32,481 nucleotides of DNA from Candidatus Aquivivens invisus (GTDB taxonomy: Bacteria > Omnitrophota > Gorgyraeia > Aquiviventales > Aquiviventaceae): assembly GCA_001804415.1 (NCBI GenBank), contig MHGA01000027.1, positions 62,535 to 95,015 of the forward strand, given 5' to 3'. Positions 1-7,174 of the stretch are shown piece by piece. Under the pieces are notes generated by a model, which was not told the origin of the DNA, did not search any database, and saw only the letters and a list, made by a program, of their open reading frames with translations. Position 1 is the stretch's first letter. Each line of letters begins with the position of its first letter. The position numbers were made by a program, and so were the translations under genes.

Positions 1-1441
1 GGTCCCAGGAAAAATCTTGCCGCATCCCGGTGCGCATCACCTGCGTCCACTGTGCGCGATTGGCAAACAACGCCACCGCCTCTTCGACCGCCTCCACGAG
101 GGCCTCCGCGGAATAGTCCTCAAAGATGAAGCCGGTTGCACGGCCCGCAGCCAGCGCCGACGGCGTGGCGTCCACGACGGTATCGGCCAACCCCCCCGTG
201 CGATGGACGATCGGCAGGGTCCCATAGCGCATGCTGTACATCTGGTTCAATCCGCACGGCTCAAAGCGCGAGGGCATCAAGAACGCATCCGCACCCGCTT
301 CGATCTGATAGGCCAGATCGCCAGCAAAGCGCAGCGTCACAGCCATCCGATCAGGGAATCGGCGCGCGAGGTCGGTGAGCTGTTGGTGATACGCCGGGTC
401 CCCCACTCCGAGGATCACCACCTGGATCGGCAGCGTCATGAGGCGCGGGGCGGCTTGGACGAACAGATCGAGGCCCTTCTGCTCCACCAAGCGTTGGATC
501 ATGCCGATCAGCAGCGCCGGCTGTTGTGGCCCGCCTGCCCGGGTCTCTGCGGGGCGGGCAGGGAGGCGCTGTTGACGCTGCAAGGCGCGCTTGCATGTCG
601 CCTTGCCCTCCAGCCGATCCACGGCGTAGCGCGCGGCAAGATGCGGATCGGTCTGCGGGTTCCACTCGTCCACGTCGATCCCATTCAGAATGCCCACGAG
701 GGCGCCTCGCCGCGTCACCAAGATCCCGTCCAGCCCGCACCCTCCCGCAGGGGTCTGAATCTCCTTCGCGTAGGTGGGGCTGACCGTTGAGAGACGATCC
801 GCGTGCACGAGCCCCCCTTTCAAGCAGTTGATCTGCCCGTAAAACTCCAACCCTTCCATACTGAACGCGGCGGAGGGCAGCCCGGTCAGCGGCCAGCCGG
901 CCTGCGGAAACACCCCCTGGTACGCGAGGTTGTGGACCGTCAAGACCGACGCGGCCGACTGCCAGAACGGGTCTGAGGCGCGCGCAAGCGCAAGATGCGC
1001 GATGATCAACGCGGTTTGCCAGTCGTGACAATGGACGACGTCAGGTGGCCATCCGAGCCGGGGCACGGCGTCGAGCACGGCTCGGCTGAAGAAGCTGAAC
1101 CGAGCCAGATTGTCGGGGAAGTCCCTCCCCTCGTACTGGTATAGCCCGTCGCGGTCAAACAGGTCCGGCTGATCCACGAAGTGCGCCGGAATCTTCGTCC
1201 CCGGCAAGACGCCCTCGAACACCGAGCCGTCCACGCGGGATGATCCCAGGGGAACCGTGAATCGCGGGAGGCGTGGCTTCAGCCGAAACCGTTTGGGGTC
1301 GACGGCGCGATAGCGCGGCATGATGAGGCGCACCTCATGCCCCAACCGCGCGAGGGCTCTGGGGAGCGACCCCGCCACATCCGCAAGCCCTCCGGTCTTG
1401 GCGAACGGAGAAACTTCAGATGCGACAAAGAGGATTTTCAT
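1..1441 (-). CDS. glgA: Glycogen (starch) synthase, GT5 family, 3' end cut by window edge
   Basis: This reading frame is not in the ORF track because its stop codon lies outside the window. The ATG at 1441 opens a frame of 480 codons beginning MKILFVASEVSPFAKTGGLADV. It carries the K-T-G-G-L ADP-glucose-binding motif at residues 15-19, a VVHCHDW segment, and near the C-terminus the EPCGLNQMYSMRYGTLPIV block with the conserved glutamate typical of GT5 glycogen synthases. Family members are about 480-500 residues, so only a few C-terminal residues should be missing. The enzyme transfers glucose from ADP-glucose to the non-reducing end of alpha-1,4-glucan in the cytoplasm. It lies 53 bp downstream of a GH57 branching enzyme and a DUF4912 gene on the same strand, which gives elongation and branching in one transcription unit. 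The Shine-Dalgarno sequence is weak. Family assignment is very secure. Confidence 0.96.
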   Translation of the reverse strand, partial: MKILFVASEVSPFAKTGGLADVAGSLPRALARLGHEVRLIMPRYRAVDPKRFRLKPRLPRFTVPLGSSRVDGSVFEGVLPGTKIPAHFVDQPDLFDRDGLYQYEGRDFPDNLARFSFFSRAVLDAVPRLGWPPDVVHCHDWQTALIIAHLALARASDPFWQSAASVLTVHNLAYQGVFPQAGWPLTGLPSAAFSMEGLEFYGQINCLKGGLVHADRLSTVSPTYAKEIQTPAGGCGLDGILVTRRGALVGILNGIDVDEWNPQTDPHLAARYAVDRLEGKATCKRALQRQQRLPARPAETRAGGPQQPALLIGMIQRLVEQKGLDLFVQAAPRLMTLPIQVVILGVGDPAYHQQLTDLARRFPDRMAVTLRFAGDLAYQIEAGADAFLMPSRFEPCGLNQMYSMRYGTLPIVHRTGGLADTVVDATPSALAAGRATGFIFEDYSAEALVEAVEEAVALFANRAQWTQVMRTGMRQDFSWD

Positions 1442-1465
1442 GGCAGGCAACCGCCGGCAATTTCA

Positions 1466-1491
1466 ATTGACGATTGTCGATAATCGTCAAT
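1466..1491 (-). promoter_or_regulatory. Perfect 10-bp inverted repeat between GH57 gene and glgA
   Basis: ATTGACGATT and AATCGTCAAT flank a 6-nt loop and fill most of the 53-bp gap between the GH57 stop and the glgA start. There is no U-tract, so it is not a canonical terminator. It could be a processing or stability hairpin. The segment also divides into CGNNNNT heptamers, so it may belong to the dispersed repeat family described elsewhere in the window. Confidence 0.6.
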
Positions 1492-1494
1492 CAC

Positions 1495-3099
1495 TCAGGC
1501 GCTGCTCGCGGTCGCATACACGCGGTAGTCGAGGAAGGGGAAAAGGTTGTCAGCCGCCTCAAGCTCAGCCAGCCACGGTTCATGGAGCTCGTGACGGGTG
1601 AGCTCGTCGTACAACCGGCTGAACCGGCCGAGGTGGTCGCGAAGCCTCCGGTAGGCGTAGGTGGTGTGGGTTTGCGTCTTCAGGATGAACGCCCAGTCTG
1701 AGGACTGCGCCAACAGGAGCTCCCGCGCCATCTGATTGAGCGCGCGACGCTGCACCCCGTCCGCCTGTGGATGCCGATTGGCCATCTCGACCATCCGGTC
1801 GACCATCTTGTGCAGGTGTCGATAGATCCAGTCGTTGGAGCCGTTCAGCCACACTTCGTTGTACCCCTGATAGCCCCAGCTCGACATCGTCGGCTGGATG
1901 ACCTGACGGCTGGGCTCCCGCGCCAGATACTCCGAGGGGGTGGTCAACCGGAAGACGTTCTGATCGTCGTGCACCTTCCGGATGAGCCGCTCCAGCCAGT
2001 CCGGCCCCTCGAACCACCAATGGCCGAACAGCTCGGCGTCGTATGGGCTGACCACGATCGGCCGCTGATTCATGAGCGAGGCGCAATGCTCGATCTGCCG
2101 TTCGCGGTTGAACAGAAAATTGCCGGCATGGATGGCGGTTTTCTCGAGGGCGCGCGCCGGATCATACGGGGCCTTGTCGTCCGTCGTCCCGGTGATGCGG
2201 TAGTACTTGAAGCCCGTCTGCAGGCGCGCGCCGTCCCCGTTGAGATAGGGCCGGATATAGTCGTACTCCAGATCAAAGCCGATGTCCCGGTAGAAGTCGC
2301 GATAGTCCCCATCGCCGGGGTACCCTTCCTTCGCGCTCCACACGCTCTTCGAGGACTCCAGGTCTCGCCCGAACGCGGCCACGCCATTAGGGCACGCCAC
2401 CGGCGCGGCCACCCCATGCGCAGGACGGGGCGAACCGAACAGCGCGCCGTGGGCATCGAGGAGGAAATACTGGATGCCTAATGCCTTCAAGAACGCTTCA
2501 TGCCCGGGATGATACCCGCATTCAGGCAGCCAGATCCCCGCGGGCCGTCGGCCAAACGCCTGCTCGAAGGCCTGGACACCGACCGCCAGTTGCGCGCGCA
2601 CGGCGGCAGGCTGGATGTCCATCAGCGGCAGATAGCCGTGGGTCGCCGCTGAGGTAATCAGCTCAAGGTAGCCCCGTTCCATGAGCTCGCGAAACGGCGC
2701 GATGAGATTGCCGTGGTAGCTTTCCGTGAACTGGCGTTGGGCCGTCGTGAAGCGCCGGTGATAGTACTGCGCCAGGGCGTGGAATTCGGACTGATCCTTG
2801 GTGCGCGCGAGCTCCTTGTCGGCCAGCTCGACCAGCCGCTCCAGATGCCGGAGGTAGCGCGCCTGGAGCAGCGGATCGGAGAGCATCGCCAGCAAGGTCG
2901 GGGTCAAGGACATGGTGATCCGAAAGGGGACCTGATCTTCGGCCAGCCGGTGGAAACGTTCAAGCAGCGGCAGGTACGTTTCGGTGATCGCCTCGAAGAG
3001 CCAGCGCTCCTCGAGGAACTCGTCACACTCAGGATGCCGCACGAACGGCAGATGGGTATGGAGGACAAGCGCGAGGTAGCCTTGCGGGTCGTGAGACAT
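1495..3099 (-). CDS. GH57 family 1,4-alpha-glucan branching enzyme
   Basis: The 534-residue protein has the GH57 signature regions: HTHLPF near residues 14-19 (region 1), WLPECGY with the predicted nucleophile Glu193 (region 3), and YDAELFGHWW with the predicted acid/base Asp354 (region 4). These positions are close to those reported for the Thermus thermophilus GH57 branching enzyme (Glu184, Asp353). The length matches the branching-enzyme subgroup and its DUF1957-type C-terminal helical domain. It would introduce alpha-1,6 branches into the glucan made by the adjacent GlgA. The ATG is 10 bp after the DUF4912 stop, so the two are probably translated from one mRNA. Other GH57 activities (amylase, 4-alpha-glucanotransferase) are possible, but the motifs and the glgA neighbour favour branching. 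No GH13 GlgB is present in the window. Confidence 0.9.
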   Translation of the reverse strand: MSHDPQGYLALVLHTHLPFVRHPECDEFLEERWLFEAITETYLPLLERFHRLAEDQVPFRITMSLTPTLLAMLSDPLLQARYLRHLERLVELADKELARTKDQSEFHALAQYYHRRFTTAQRQFTESYHGNLIAPFRELMERGYLELITSAATHGYLPLMDIQPAAVRAQLAVGVQAFEQAFGRRPAGIWLPECGYHPGHEAFLKALGIQYFLLDAHGALFGSPRPAHGVAAPVACPNGVAAFGRDLESSKSVWSAKEGYPGDGDYRDFYRDIGFDLEYDYIRPYLNGDGARLQTGFKYYRITGTTDDKAPYDPARALEKTAIHAGNFLFNRERQIEHCASLMNQRPIVVSPYDAELFGHWWFEGPDWLERLIRKVHDDQNVFRLTTPSEYLAREPSRQVIQPTMSSWGYQGYNEVWLNGSNDWIYRHLHKMVDRMVEMANRHPQADGVQRRALNQMARELLLAQSSDWAFILKTQTHTTYAYRRLRDHLGRFSRLYDELTRHELHEPWLAELEAADNLFPFLDYRVYATASSA

Positions 3100-3109
3100 C
3101 AGTGTGCGC

Positions 3110-3865
3110 TCACCGGCGCGGGCCGGTCGAGACCAGGCCGGCAGAGGACAACGACCCCGCGAGATGGGCTTTCAGCGTCTCATCGATCAGCTCGGAGGGG
3201 CCGATGCGAGGGGTCGTCACCCGATTGGAGCGCGCCAGCAGGAGAAATCGCCCCCGCGTCGTCAGCAGTCCGATCTCAACGACGAAGTCATGGCCGGGCG
3301 CATCCACTTGGATGTACCAGTTGTTGGCCAAGCCGGACAGGGCGATATCGAACGACGCGTTGGCCGATTCCTCGGGGAATCGGCGACCCGTCACATGGTA
3401 GACCCGTAGGATCGACTGCATCCCGCCGATCTCATCCGGCACCACGCGGCTCCGGACCTGCCGCTCTTGTGACGGGTCGAGTTCCCAATAGGCGTACAGC
3501 CACCAGGGATCCTTGACCATCAACACAATGCGATGATCGCCGTAGCCGGTGGGGATCACGAACGGCTCGCGCTGGGCGGGACGTTGCGGTGCCGGGCGAA
3601 GTCCTGAGGCCACACGCGCAGGTGAAGGCGGTACCGCGAATGGTTCGCGCAGCGTCTCAGCCGGCCGGGGAAGCGGGATGGAGGGGCGGGAAGGCTTCGC
3701 CGCGCGACGCGTCGTTGGAGCGTGCAGCGCGGACAAGGGGTTGCTGGCAACGGCCTTGACCCGTCGCCGACGAGCCACGAGTCGAGGGCGGCTGGGGAGT
3801 GGCTTGGCGAGGCGCCTGACGAGACTCTTTTTCGATTTGGAACGCCCGCGCGGTTTCGGCCCCAT
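3110..3865 (-). CDS. DUF4912 domain protein with basic N-terminal tail
   Basis: The first roughly 95 residues are rich in Arg, Lys, Pro and Ala and look disordered. The remainder is a DUF4912 domain, recognised from the GYGDHRIVLMVKDPWWLYAYWE segment and a following beta-rich region. The biochemical function is unknown. In the bacteria I know it from, it commonly sits beside GH57 and glycogen synthase genes, as it does here. The aromatic WWLYAYWE stretch would suit carbohydrate contact, but that is inference. The ORF track starts at a TTG (3871). I prefer the ATG at 3865, which has a GGGGG Shine-Dalgarno-like run about 7 nt upstream. It is the first gene of the glycogen cluster, and a TATAAT box lies just upstream. 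Confidence 0.82.
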   Translation of the reverse strand: MGPKPRGRSKSKKSLVRRLAKPLPSRPRLVARRRRVKAVASNPLSALHAPTTRRAAKPSRPSIPLPRPAETLREPFAVPPSPARVASGLRPAPQRPAQREPFVIPTGYGDHRIVLMVKDPWWLYAYWELDPSQERQVRSRVVPDEIGGMQSILRVYHVTGRRFPEESANASFDIALSGLANNWYIQVDAPGHDFVVEIGLLTTRGRFLLLARSNRVTTPRIGPSELIDETLKAHLAGSLSSAGLVSTGPRR

Positions 3866-3889
3866 GCTCAAGCCCCCAACACATGTTCT

Positions 3890-3920
3890 ATTATAGCGCA
3901 GAAGTCCAGAAACCTTTCAA
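3890..3920 (-). promoter_or_regulatory. Candidate promoter of the glycogen cluster
   Basis: On the minus strand a perfect TATAAT (3890-3895) is preceded by TTGAAA (3915-3920) with a 19-nt spacer, longer than optimal. It overlaps the 3' end of the upstream antiporter gene and would place the transcript start about 15-20 nt before the DUF4912 ATG. It is supported only by match to the sigma-70 consensus. Confidence 0.4.
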
Positions 3921-5087
3921 CAATTCGCGCATGGAGCGGCGGTAGGCCTTGTTCCCAAGGTAGGCCGCCGCCAGCACGACATACAGGATCGAAAACCCGA
4001 TCCGAACCCGCGGGTCAGGAATCAGCAGCTGCATCGAAAACAAGCTCGCCAGCAACAGGCCTTCCCAGATCCCAAACCCGAGATTGGCCAGGATCACCAC
4101 GGCGAGCAGCGATTGGGCGGCGGTCAACAAAATTTCTTCCGCCTGCCGGCCGTCGAGAGGCATCGGCACGACGTGCCCGCCTGAGATCGCATAGGCCAGC
4201 GGTAACATCCCGATCAACAGCGTCCATTGATTCACCTTGGAGGAGATCAGCGTCCCCAACCCGGCCCTGGCATTGCCTCGCAAGGCGAAGAGTGCCGCCA
4301 CAACGAATTCCGGCGATTCCGACGCCAGCGGAGCCAGCCACTGGATGAGGAGGAACTCCTCAATGCCGAGGCCTCTCGCGCTGTCCAGCAAGCCTTCAGC
4401 GAAGGGCTCCGCCGCCAGAAAGATGGTCAGCCCGGGGATGAGAAACAACGCCACCGTCACCAGACGTCTCCACGCGCGCGGCAAGCGGGCCAGGTGCCTC
4501 GGAGGACCTTCAAGCTCCGGCTCGACATGGTGGGCCTGACTGGATCGGATGAGGTAGATGGCGAAGAGTCCGACGAGCAACACCGTATCGATCAGCGACA
4601 GGGTGCGCTTCAAAGGAATGAAGAAGGCGTACGCAGTCGCCACGACCAGGGTGGCCAGCTCAATCCGCTGCCCTTTGTCGAGGGTGATCTCTTTGCGGCG
4701 GGTCTTCAGCCAATAGCACAGCAACACCACCGGCCAGCCCAGCCCAATGAGGAGGCGGTTGCCCCCCGTCATATTCGCTGCGGCAAAGGCGGTATAGCTG
4801 GGATCGTGCGCCGCGGTCCACGCCAGGTAGATGTCCACCGCATACTCCGGCAGCACGGCCATCAGCGCGAGAAACGCCAGCGCCAACGACTCTGGGATTT
4901 CCAACTGCGCCAGCTCAGCGCCCCACGACAGGAGAAACGCGGCGCCGAAGATACCCAGTCCAGGCAGCAAGGTTTCCCATGGCTGCGCGAGAGGAACGTG
5001 GCAGATCCGAAGACACAGCCACTGCATCACGCACAGGATGGCAGCGCTCACCCACAGGCGATCGCGCAGAGGCACCGTGGTGCTCAT
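3891..5087 (-). CDS. Ca2+/cation antiporter-like membrane protein (Na_Ca_ex family)
   Basis: This is a hydrophobic protein of 398 residues with about ten or eleven predicted membrane segments. It has two related alpha-repeat segments: one around AVLPEYAVDIYLAW followed by NMTGGNRLLIGLGWP, the other around LAPLASESPEFVVAALFALRGN followed by SSKVNQWTLLIGMLP. These acidic, Asn-containing pairs are the ion-binding signature of CaCA exchangers. The longest ORF begins at 5195, but it overlaps the DUF2231 gene. The ATG at 5087 has AAAGGA about 12 nt upstream, leaves a 19-bp gap and begins MSTTVPLRDRL. It is the last gene after the copper-resistance block, so a role in metal-ion homeostasis is possible. 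The substrate cannot be read from sequence. Confidence 0.8.
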   Translation of the reverse strand: MSTTVPLRDRLWVSAAILCVMQWLCLRICHVPLAQPWETLLPGLGIFGAAFLLSWGAELAQLEIPESLALAFLALMAVLPEYAVDIYLAWTAAHDPSYTAFAAANMTGGNRLLIGLGWPVVLLCYWLKTRRKEITLDKGQRIELATLVVATAYAFFIPLKRTLSLIDTVLLVGLFAIYLIRSSQAHHVEPELEGPPRHLARLPRAWRRLVTVALFLIPGLTIFLAAEPFAEGLLDSARGLGIEEFLLIQWLAPLASESPEFVVAALFALRGNARAGLGTLISSKVNQWTLLIGMLPLAYAISGGHVVPMPLDGRQAEEILLTAAQSLLAVVILANLGFGIWEGLLLASLFSMQLLIPDPRVRIGFSILYVVLAAAYLGNKAYRRSMRELLKGFWTSAL

Positions 5088-5106
5088 TGACAAGCGTTGT
5101 CCTTTA

Positions 5107-5541
5107 TCATCGAATCGCTCCGAATGTTCCGCCGACCCCCAACTCATACACCAGCCGACCGCCGAGGTATGCGCCCCAGGACAGCGTACCAACAAGCGCC
5201 GTTTCCAGCAACATCGTGACGAGGCGCGCCCGCGGCGTCAACCGATCCTGCTTCGCGATTCGCCAGCTCACCGAGATCGCGCCTAAGGCGAGCGTGCTGA
5301 ACCCCAGACGCTGATGCAACTCCATCACCTGCCAGATCTCGAAGGAATGTTTGGCGACGTCCTCAGCCTGCAACCCGCTGAGCACTGCCGCCCCGGCCCC
5401 AACCGTTCCCAGCGCGAGATTCCAGAGTGCGAGGCAATGCAGCGAGGGGCGCTTCAGGAGCAGCGCCAGCAGATCCAGGCCGGCCGCGGTCAGCAACAAC
5501 GCGATCGGAAAATGGACAAGGAGCGGATGGAGACTTTCCAT
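5107..5541 (-). CDS. DUF2231 family membrane protein
   Basis: The 144-residue protein starts with HPLLVHFPIALLLTAAGLDLLALL, the conserved His-containing first membrane helix of the DUF2231 family. Four membrane helices follow in total. The function is not established. Family members often occur near copper or cytochrome genes, and here the gene is downstream of a complete copper-efflux set. Conserved His residues (in HPLLVHFP and LHQRLGF) could bind metal or haem, but this is inference. The start is separated from the upstream His-rich gene by a heptamer-repeat hairpin that begins 10 bp before the ATG. Confidence 0.85.
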   Translation of the reverse strand: MESLHPLLVHFPIALLLTAAGLDLLALLLKRPSLHCLALWNLALGTVGAGAAVLSGLQAEDVAKHSFEIWQVMELHQRLGFSTLALGAISVSWRIAKQDRLTPRARLVTMLLETALVGTLSWGAYLGGRLVYELGVGGTFGAIR

Positions 5542-5551
5542 CTTCAGATGT

Positions 5552-5623
5552 GAGACACGAGACCAGAGACATGAGACTGTAAAGATTTTTAGTCTCTTGT
5601 CTCAGGTCTCCGGTCTCTGGTCT
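5552..5623 (-). repeat. Heptamer inverted-array element: 4 x GAGACNN, spacer, 4 x GTCTCNN
   Basis: On the plus strand four GAGACNN units (5552-5579) are followed by a 12-nt A/T-rich spacer and then GTCTCTT, GTCTCAG, GTCTCCG and GTCTCTG plus GTCT (5592-5623). The conserved 5-bp cores of the two arms are complementary in register, giving a long stem with 2-nt internal loops every 7 bp. The right arm reaches the stop codon of the upstream gene, and the element fills the junction with DUF2231. The core is the same as in the GTCTCCT array at 11968-12002. Confidence 0.9.
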
Positions 5624-6053
5624 AGTTTGCTGACTCAATCTTCGAGATGGCGATGAGGTGCTGGCCGTCCAGCTCCATCACCGTGCCGGTCACCGTGACC
5701 TGCTGCGCAGCTAACTCGGCGAGCTTCTCGTTCGCCGCGATGTGGTCGGCCATCGTCGCAAGATACAGCTGATCGCCCACTTTGATGGCGACCGGTAATC
5801 CGCCTTTGATGCATTTCTTGGCGCAGCCAGCGTGGTCCTTGCCCAAGCCCTGCGCAGGATGGCTCAGGTAGCAGAACACGTCCACCACCTCGCCGGTCAA
5901 CGTCTGCTCAGCGGAGGCCGCGGCCTCGTGCGCGGCAACCGCCCCGTGGTCATGGGCGTGCTCGTGCGCAGGCTCATGCCCCTCCTCTGCCCGTACCACT
6001 CCCATCCCTCCAACCACCAGCGCCGTGACGACAACCACCTGAACGCAACGCAT
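5622..6053 (-). CDS. Secreted His-rich putative metal-binding protein
   Basis: I chose the ATG at 6053 because it has a strong AAGGAGG Shine-Dalgarno 6 nt upstream and is followed directly by a signal peptide (MRCVQVVVVTALVVGGMGVVRA). The ORF-track start at 6080 lies inside a heptamer repeat. The mature 143-residue precursor has a His/Asp/Glu-rich segment (HEPAHEHAHDHG, residues 26-37). A compact domain then contains TGEVVDVFCYLSHP, HAGCAKKCIKGGLP (Cys61, Cys77, Cys81) and a C-terminal VTVTGTVMELDGQHLIAISKI strand pattern that looks OB-like. I recognise similar small proteins near CusA-type pumps but know no assigned function. Position and composition suggest periplasmic copper or zinc binding. 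Confidence 0.8.
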   Translation of the reverse strand: MRCVQVVVVTALVVGGMGVVRAEEGHEPAHEHAHDHGAVAAHEAAASAEQTLTGEVVDVFCYLSHPAQGLGKDHAGCAKKCIKGGLPVAIKVGDQLYLATMADHIAANEKLAELAAQQVTVTGTVMELDGQHLIAISKIESAN

Positions 6054-6072
6054 GGTTCCCCTCCTTTTTTCC

Positions 6073-6121
6073 CTTCCCACTTCGAACTTTGAACTTCAAA
6101 CTTCGACCTTCTCCCTTAGAA
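6073..6121 (-). repeat. Seven-unit heptamer array, CTTNNAA-like
   Basis: Plus-strand units are CTTCCCA, CTTCGAA, CTTTGAA, CTTCAAA, CTTCGAC, CTTCTCC and CTTAGAA, in exact 7-bp register. The last unit contains the stop codon of the upstream permease. The centre (TTTGAA-C-TTCAAA) is self-complementary. The array fills the gap between the permease and the His-rich protein gene. Confidence 0.85.
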
Positions 6122-7174
6122 CACGGCGTTTAACACCCACCCCAACCCCGCCACCAACGGCAACGTCACCACGACAAGCCACACGGTCGTCCGCCGGCCG
6201 ACATTCGTCCAGATCGCCCCAAGCTCCGTCACATCCGTCACCACCCCGCCCATGAGAAACGCAAACGCGTTGCCCAACGCCCCGGTGTGGCGATACAACT
6301 CGAACGCCAGCGGCGCGGTGCCCTCCGAGCACACCTCGATGACCGCCGCCGCCAGCAGGGTGGCCAGCAATCCCCCAACCGTCGGCCCCAGAAACCTCAT
6401 GAAGAACTCGTGAGGCACGAGCGTCCCGAGGACGGCGCTGAACATCAGCCCCAGTTGCACCCATCCGAGCACCATGCGGCCGAGAGGAATCATCCCACGC
6501 CAGACGCCTCGCGCGTCTTCGACAAGCTGCCGACGAGTCCAGGGATAGGCGCGCACTCGGGCTGCCAGATCGCTCCAGACGGCGACCTCCGTGGAGACGC
6601 CCGTCGCGTTCGGATTCGCTTCGATCAACCGGCGCCGGTCAAGCTGCTGGAAGACGAGACCGGCCAGCCAGGCAATTCCCAGCGCCCCACCGATGATGAC
6701 CAGCGCGCGAGGGCCAAACAGGCCGATCAACAGCAGCGTGAGCGACATGCTGGCCCACGGACTGGCCAGCAAGAAACTGACGACTGCCGGAATCGACGCC
6801 CCTTTGCGATACAGCTCCAGAGAAATCGCCAGACACCCGTGGCTGCAGCTGGAGGCGAGAAACCCCAGGATCGTGGAGCGGAGGATCACGCGCTTGCGGG
6901 GCCCCGAGAGGAGCGTGACGACGTAGGCCTTTGGAACGAAATGGTCGATGATCCCTCCGATCACCAACCCCAGCAAGAACGGGACCGCAACCTTCTTCAG
7001 GTAGCCCGTGTAGCTGGCGCTCACCGCGGAAGCGTTCGGCCACGCCAGGCCAAGCAACTCCAACAGGACGCCGCTGACCGGCACCCACACCCACGGATCA
7101 CGCCACCAGCGTCGCGGTTCGCGGTGGCAGGTGTCCGCGTGATGACAGGAACTTAGACCGACTTGGTGATCCAT
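6116..7174 (-). CDS. Permease of the SO_0444/ArsP-like (PF03773) family, likely metal export
   Basis: The 352-residue membrane protein has two homologous halves. The first carries GFLASSCSHGCLAISLELYRKGAS and the second AVIEVCSEGTAPLAFELYRHTG, matching the paired Ser/Cys motifs of PF03773 (formerly DUF318) permeases. This family includes Cu/Zn efflux (SO_0444) and arsenic (ArsP) members. The cytosolic N-terminus has SSCHHADTCHRE, a compact Cys/His cluster (Cys10, His11, His12, Cys16, His17) suited to metal capture. The start overlaps the cusA stop by 22 bp, so it is translationally linked to the copper efflux pump. The substrate is probably copper or another soft metal, inferred from the operon. 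About eight to ten membrane helices are visible. Confidence 0.82.
   Translation of the reverse strand: MDHQVGLSSCHHADTCHREPRRWWRDPWVWVPVSGVLLELLGLAWPNASAVSASYTGYLKKVAVPFLLGLVIGGIIDHFVPKAYVVTLLSGPRKRVILRSTILGFLASSCSHGCLAISLELYRKGASIPAVVSFLLASPWASMSLTLLLIGLFGPRALVIIGGALGIAWLAGLVFQQLDRRRLIEANPNATGVSTEVAVWSDLAARVRAYPWTRRQLVEDARGVWRGMIPLGRMVLGWVQLGLMFSAVLGTLVPHEFFMRFLGPTVGGLLATLLAAAVIEVCSEGTAPLAFELYRHTGALGNAFAFLMGGVVTDVTELGAIWTNVGRRTTVWLVVVTLPLVAGLGWVLNAVF

Noticed and set aside
2713-3516. Plus-strand ORF of 267 aa, with other long plus-strand ORFs (4227-5090, 6287-7156, 7642-8643, 19332-20540, 21456-22490, 27531-28823)
   Set aside because: All are antisense shadows of clear minus-strand genes in GC-rich DNA and show no recognisable domains.
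5552-5623. CRISPR array as an explanation for the periodic repeats here and elsewhere
   Set aside because: The units are 7-9 bp with no spacers of 30 bp or more and no cas genes are present.
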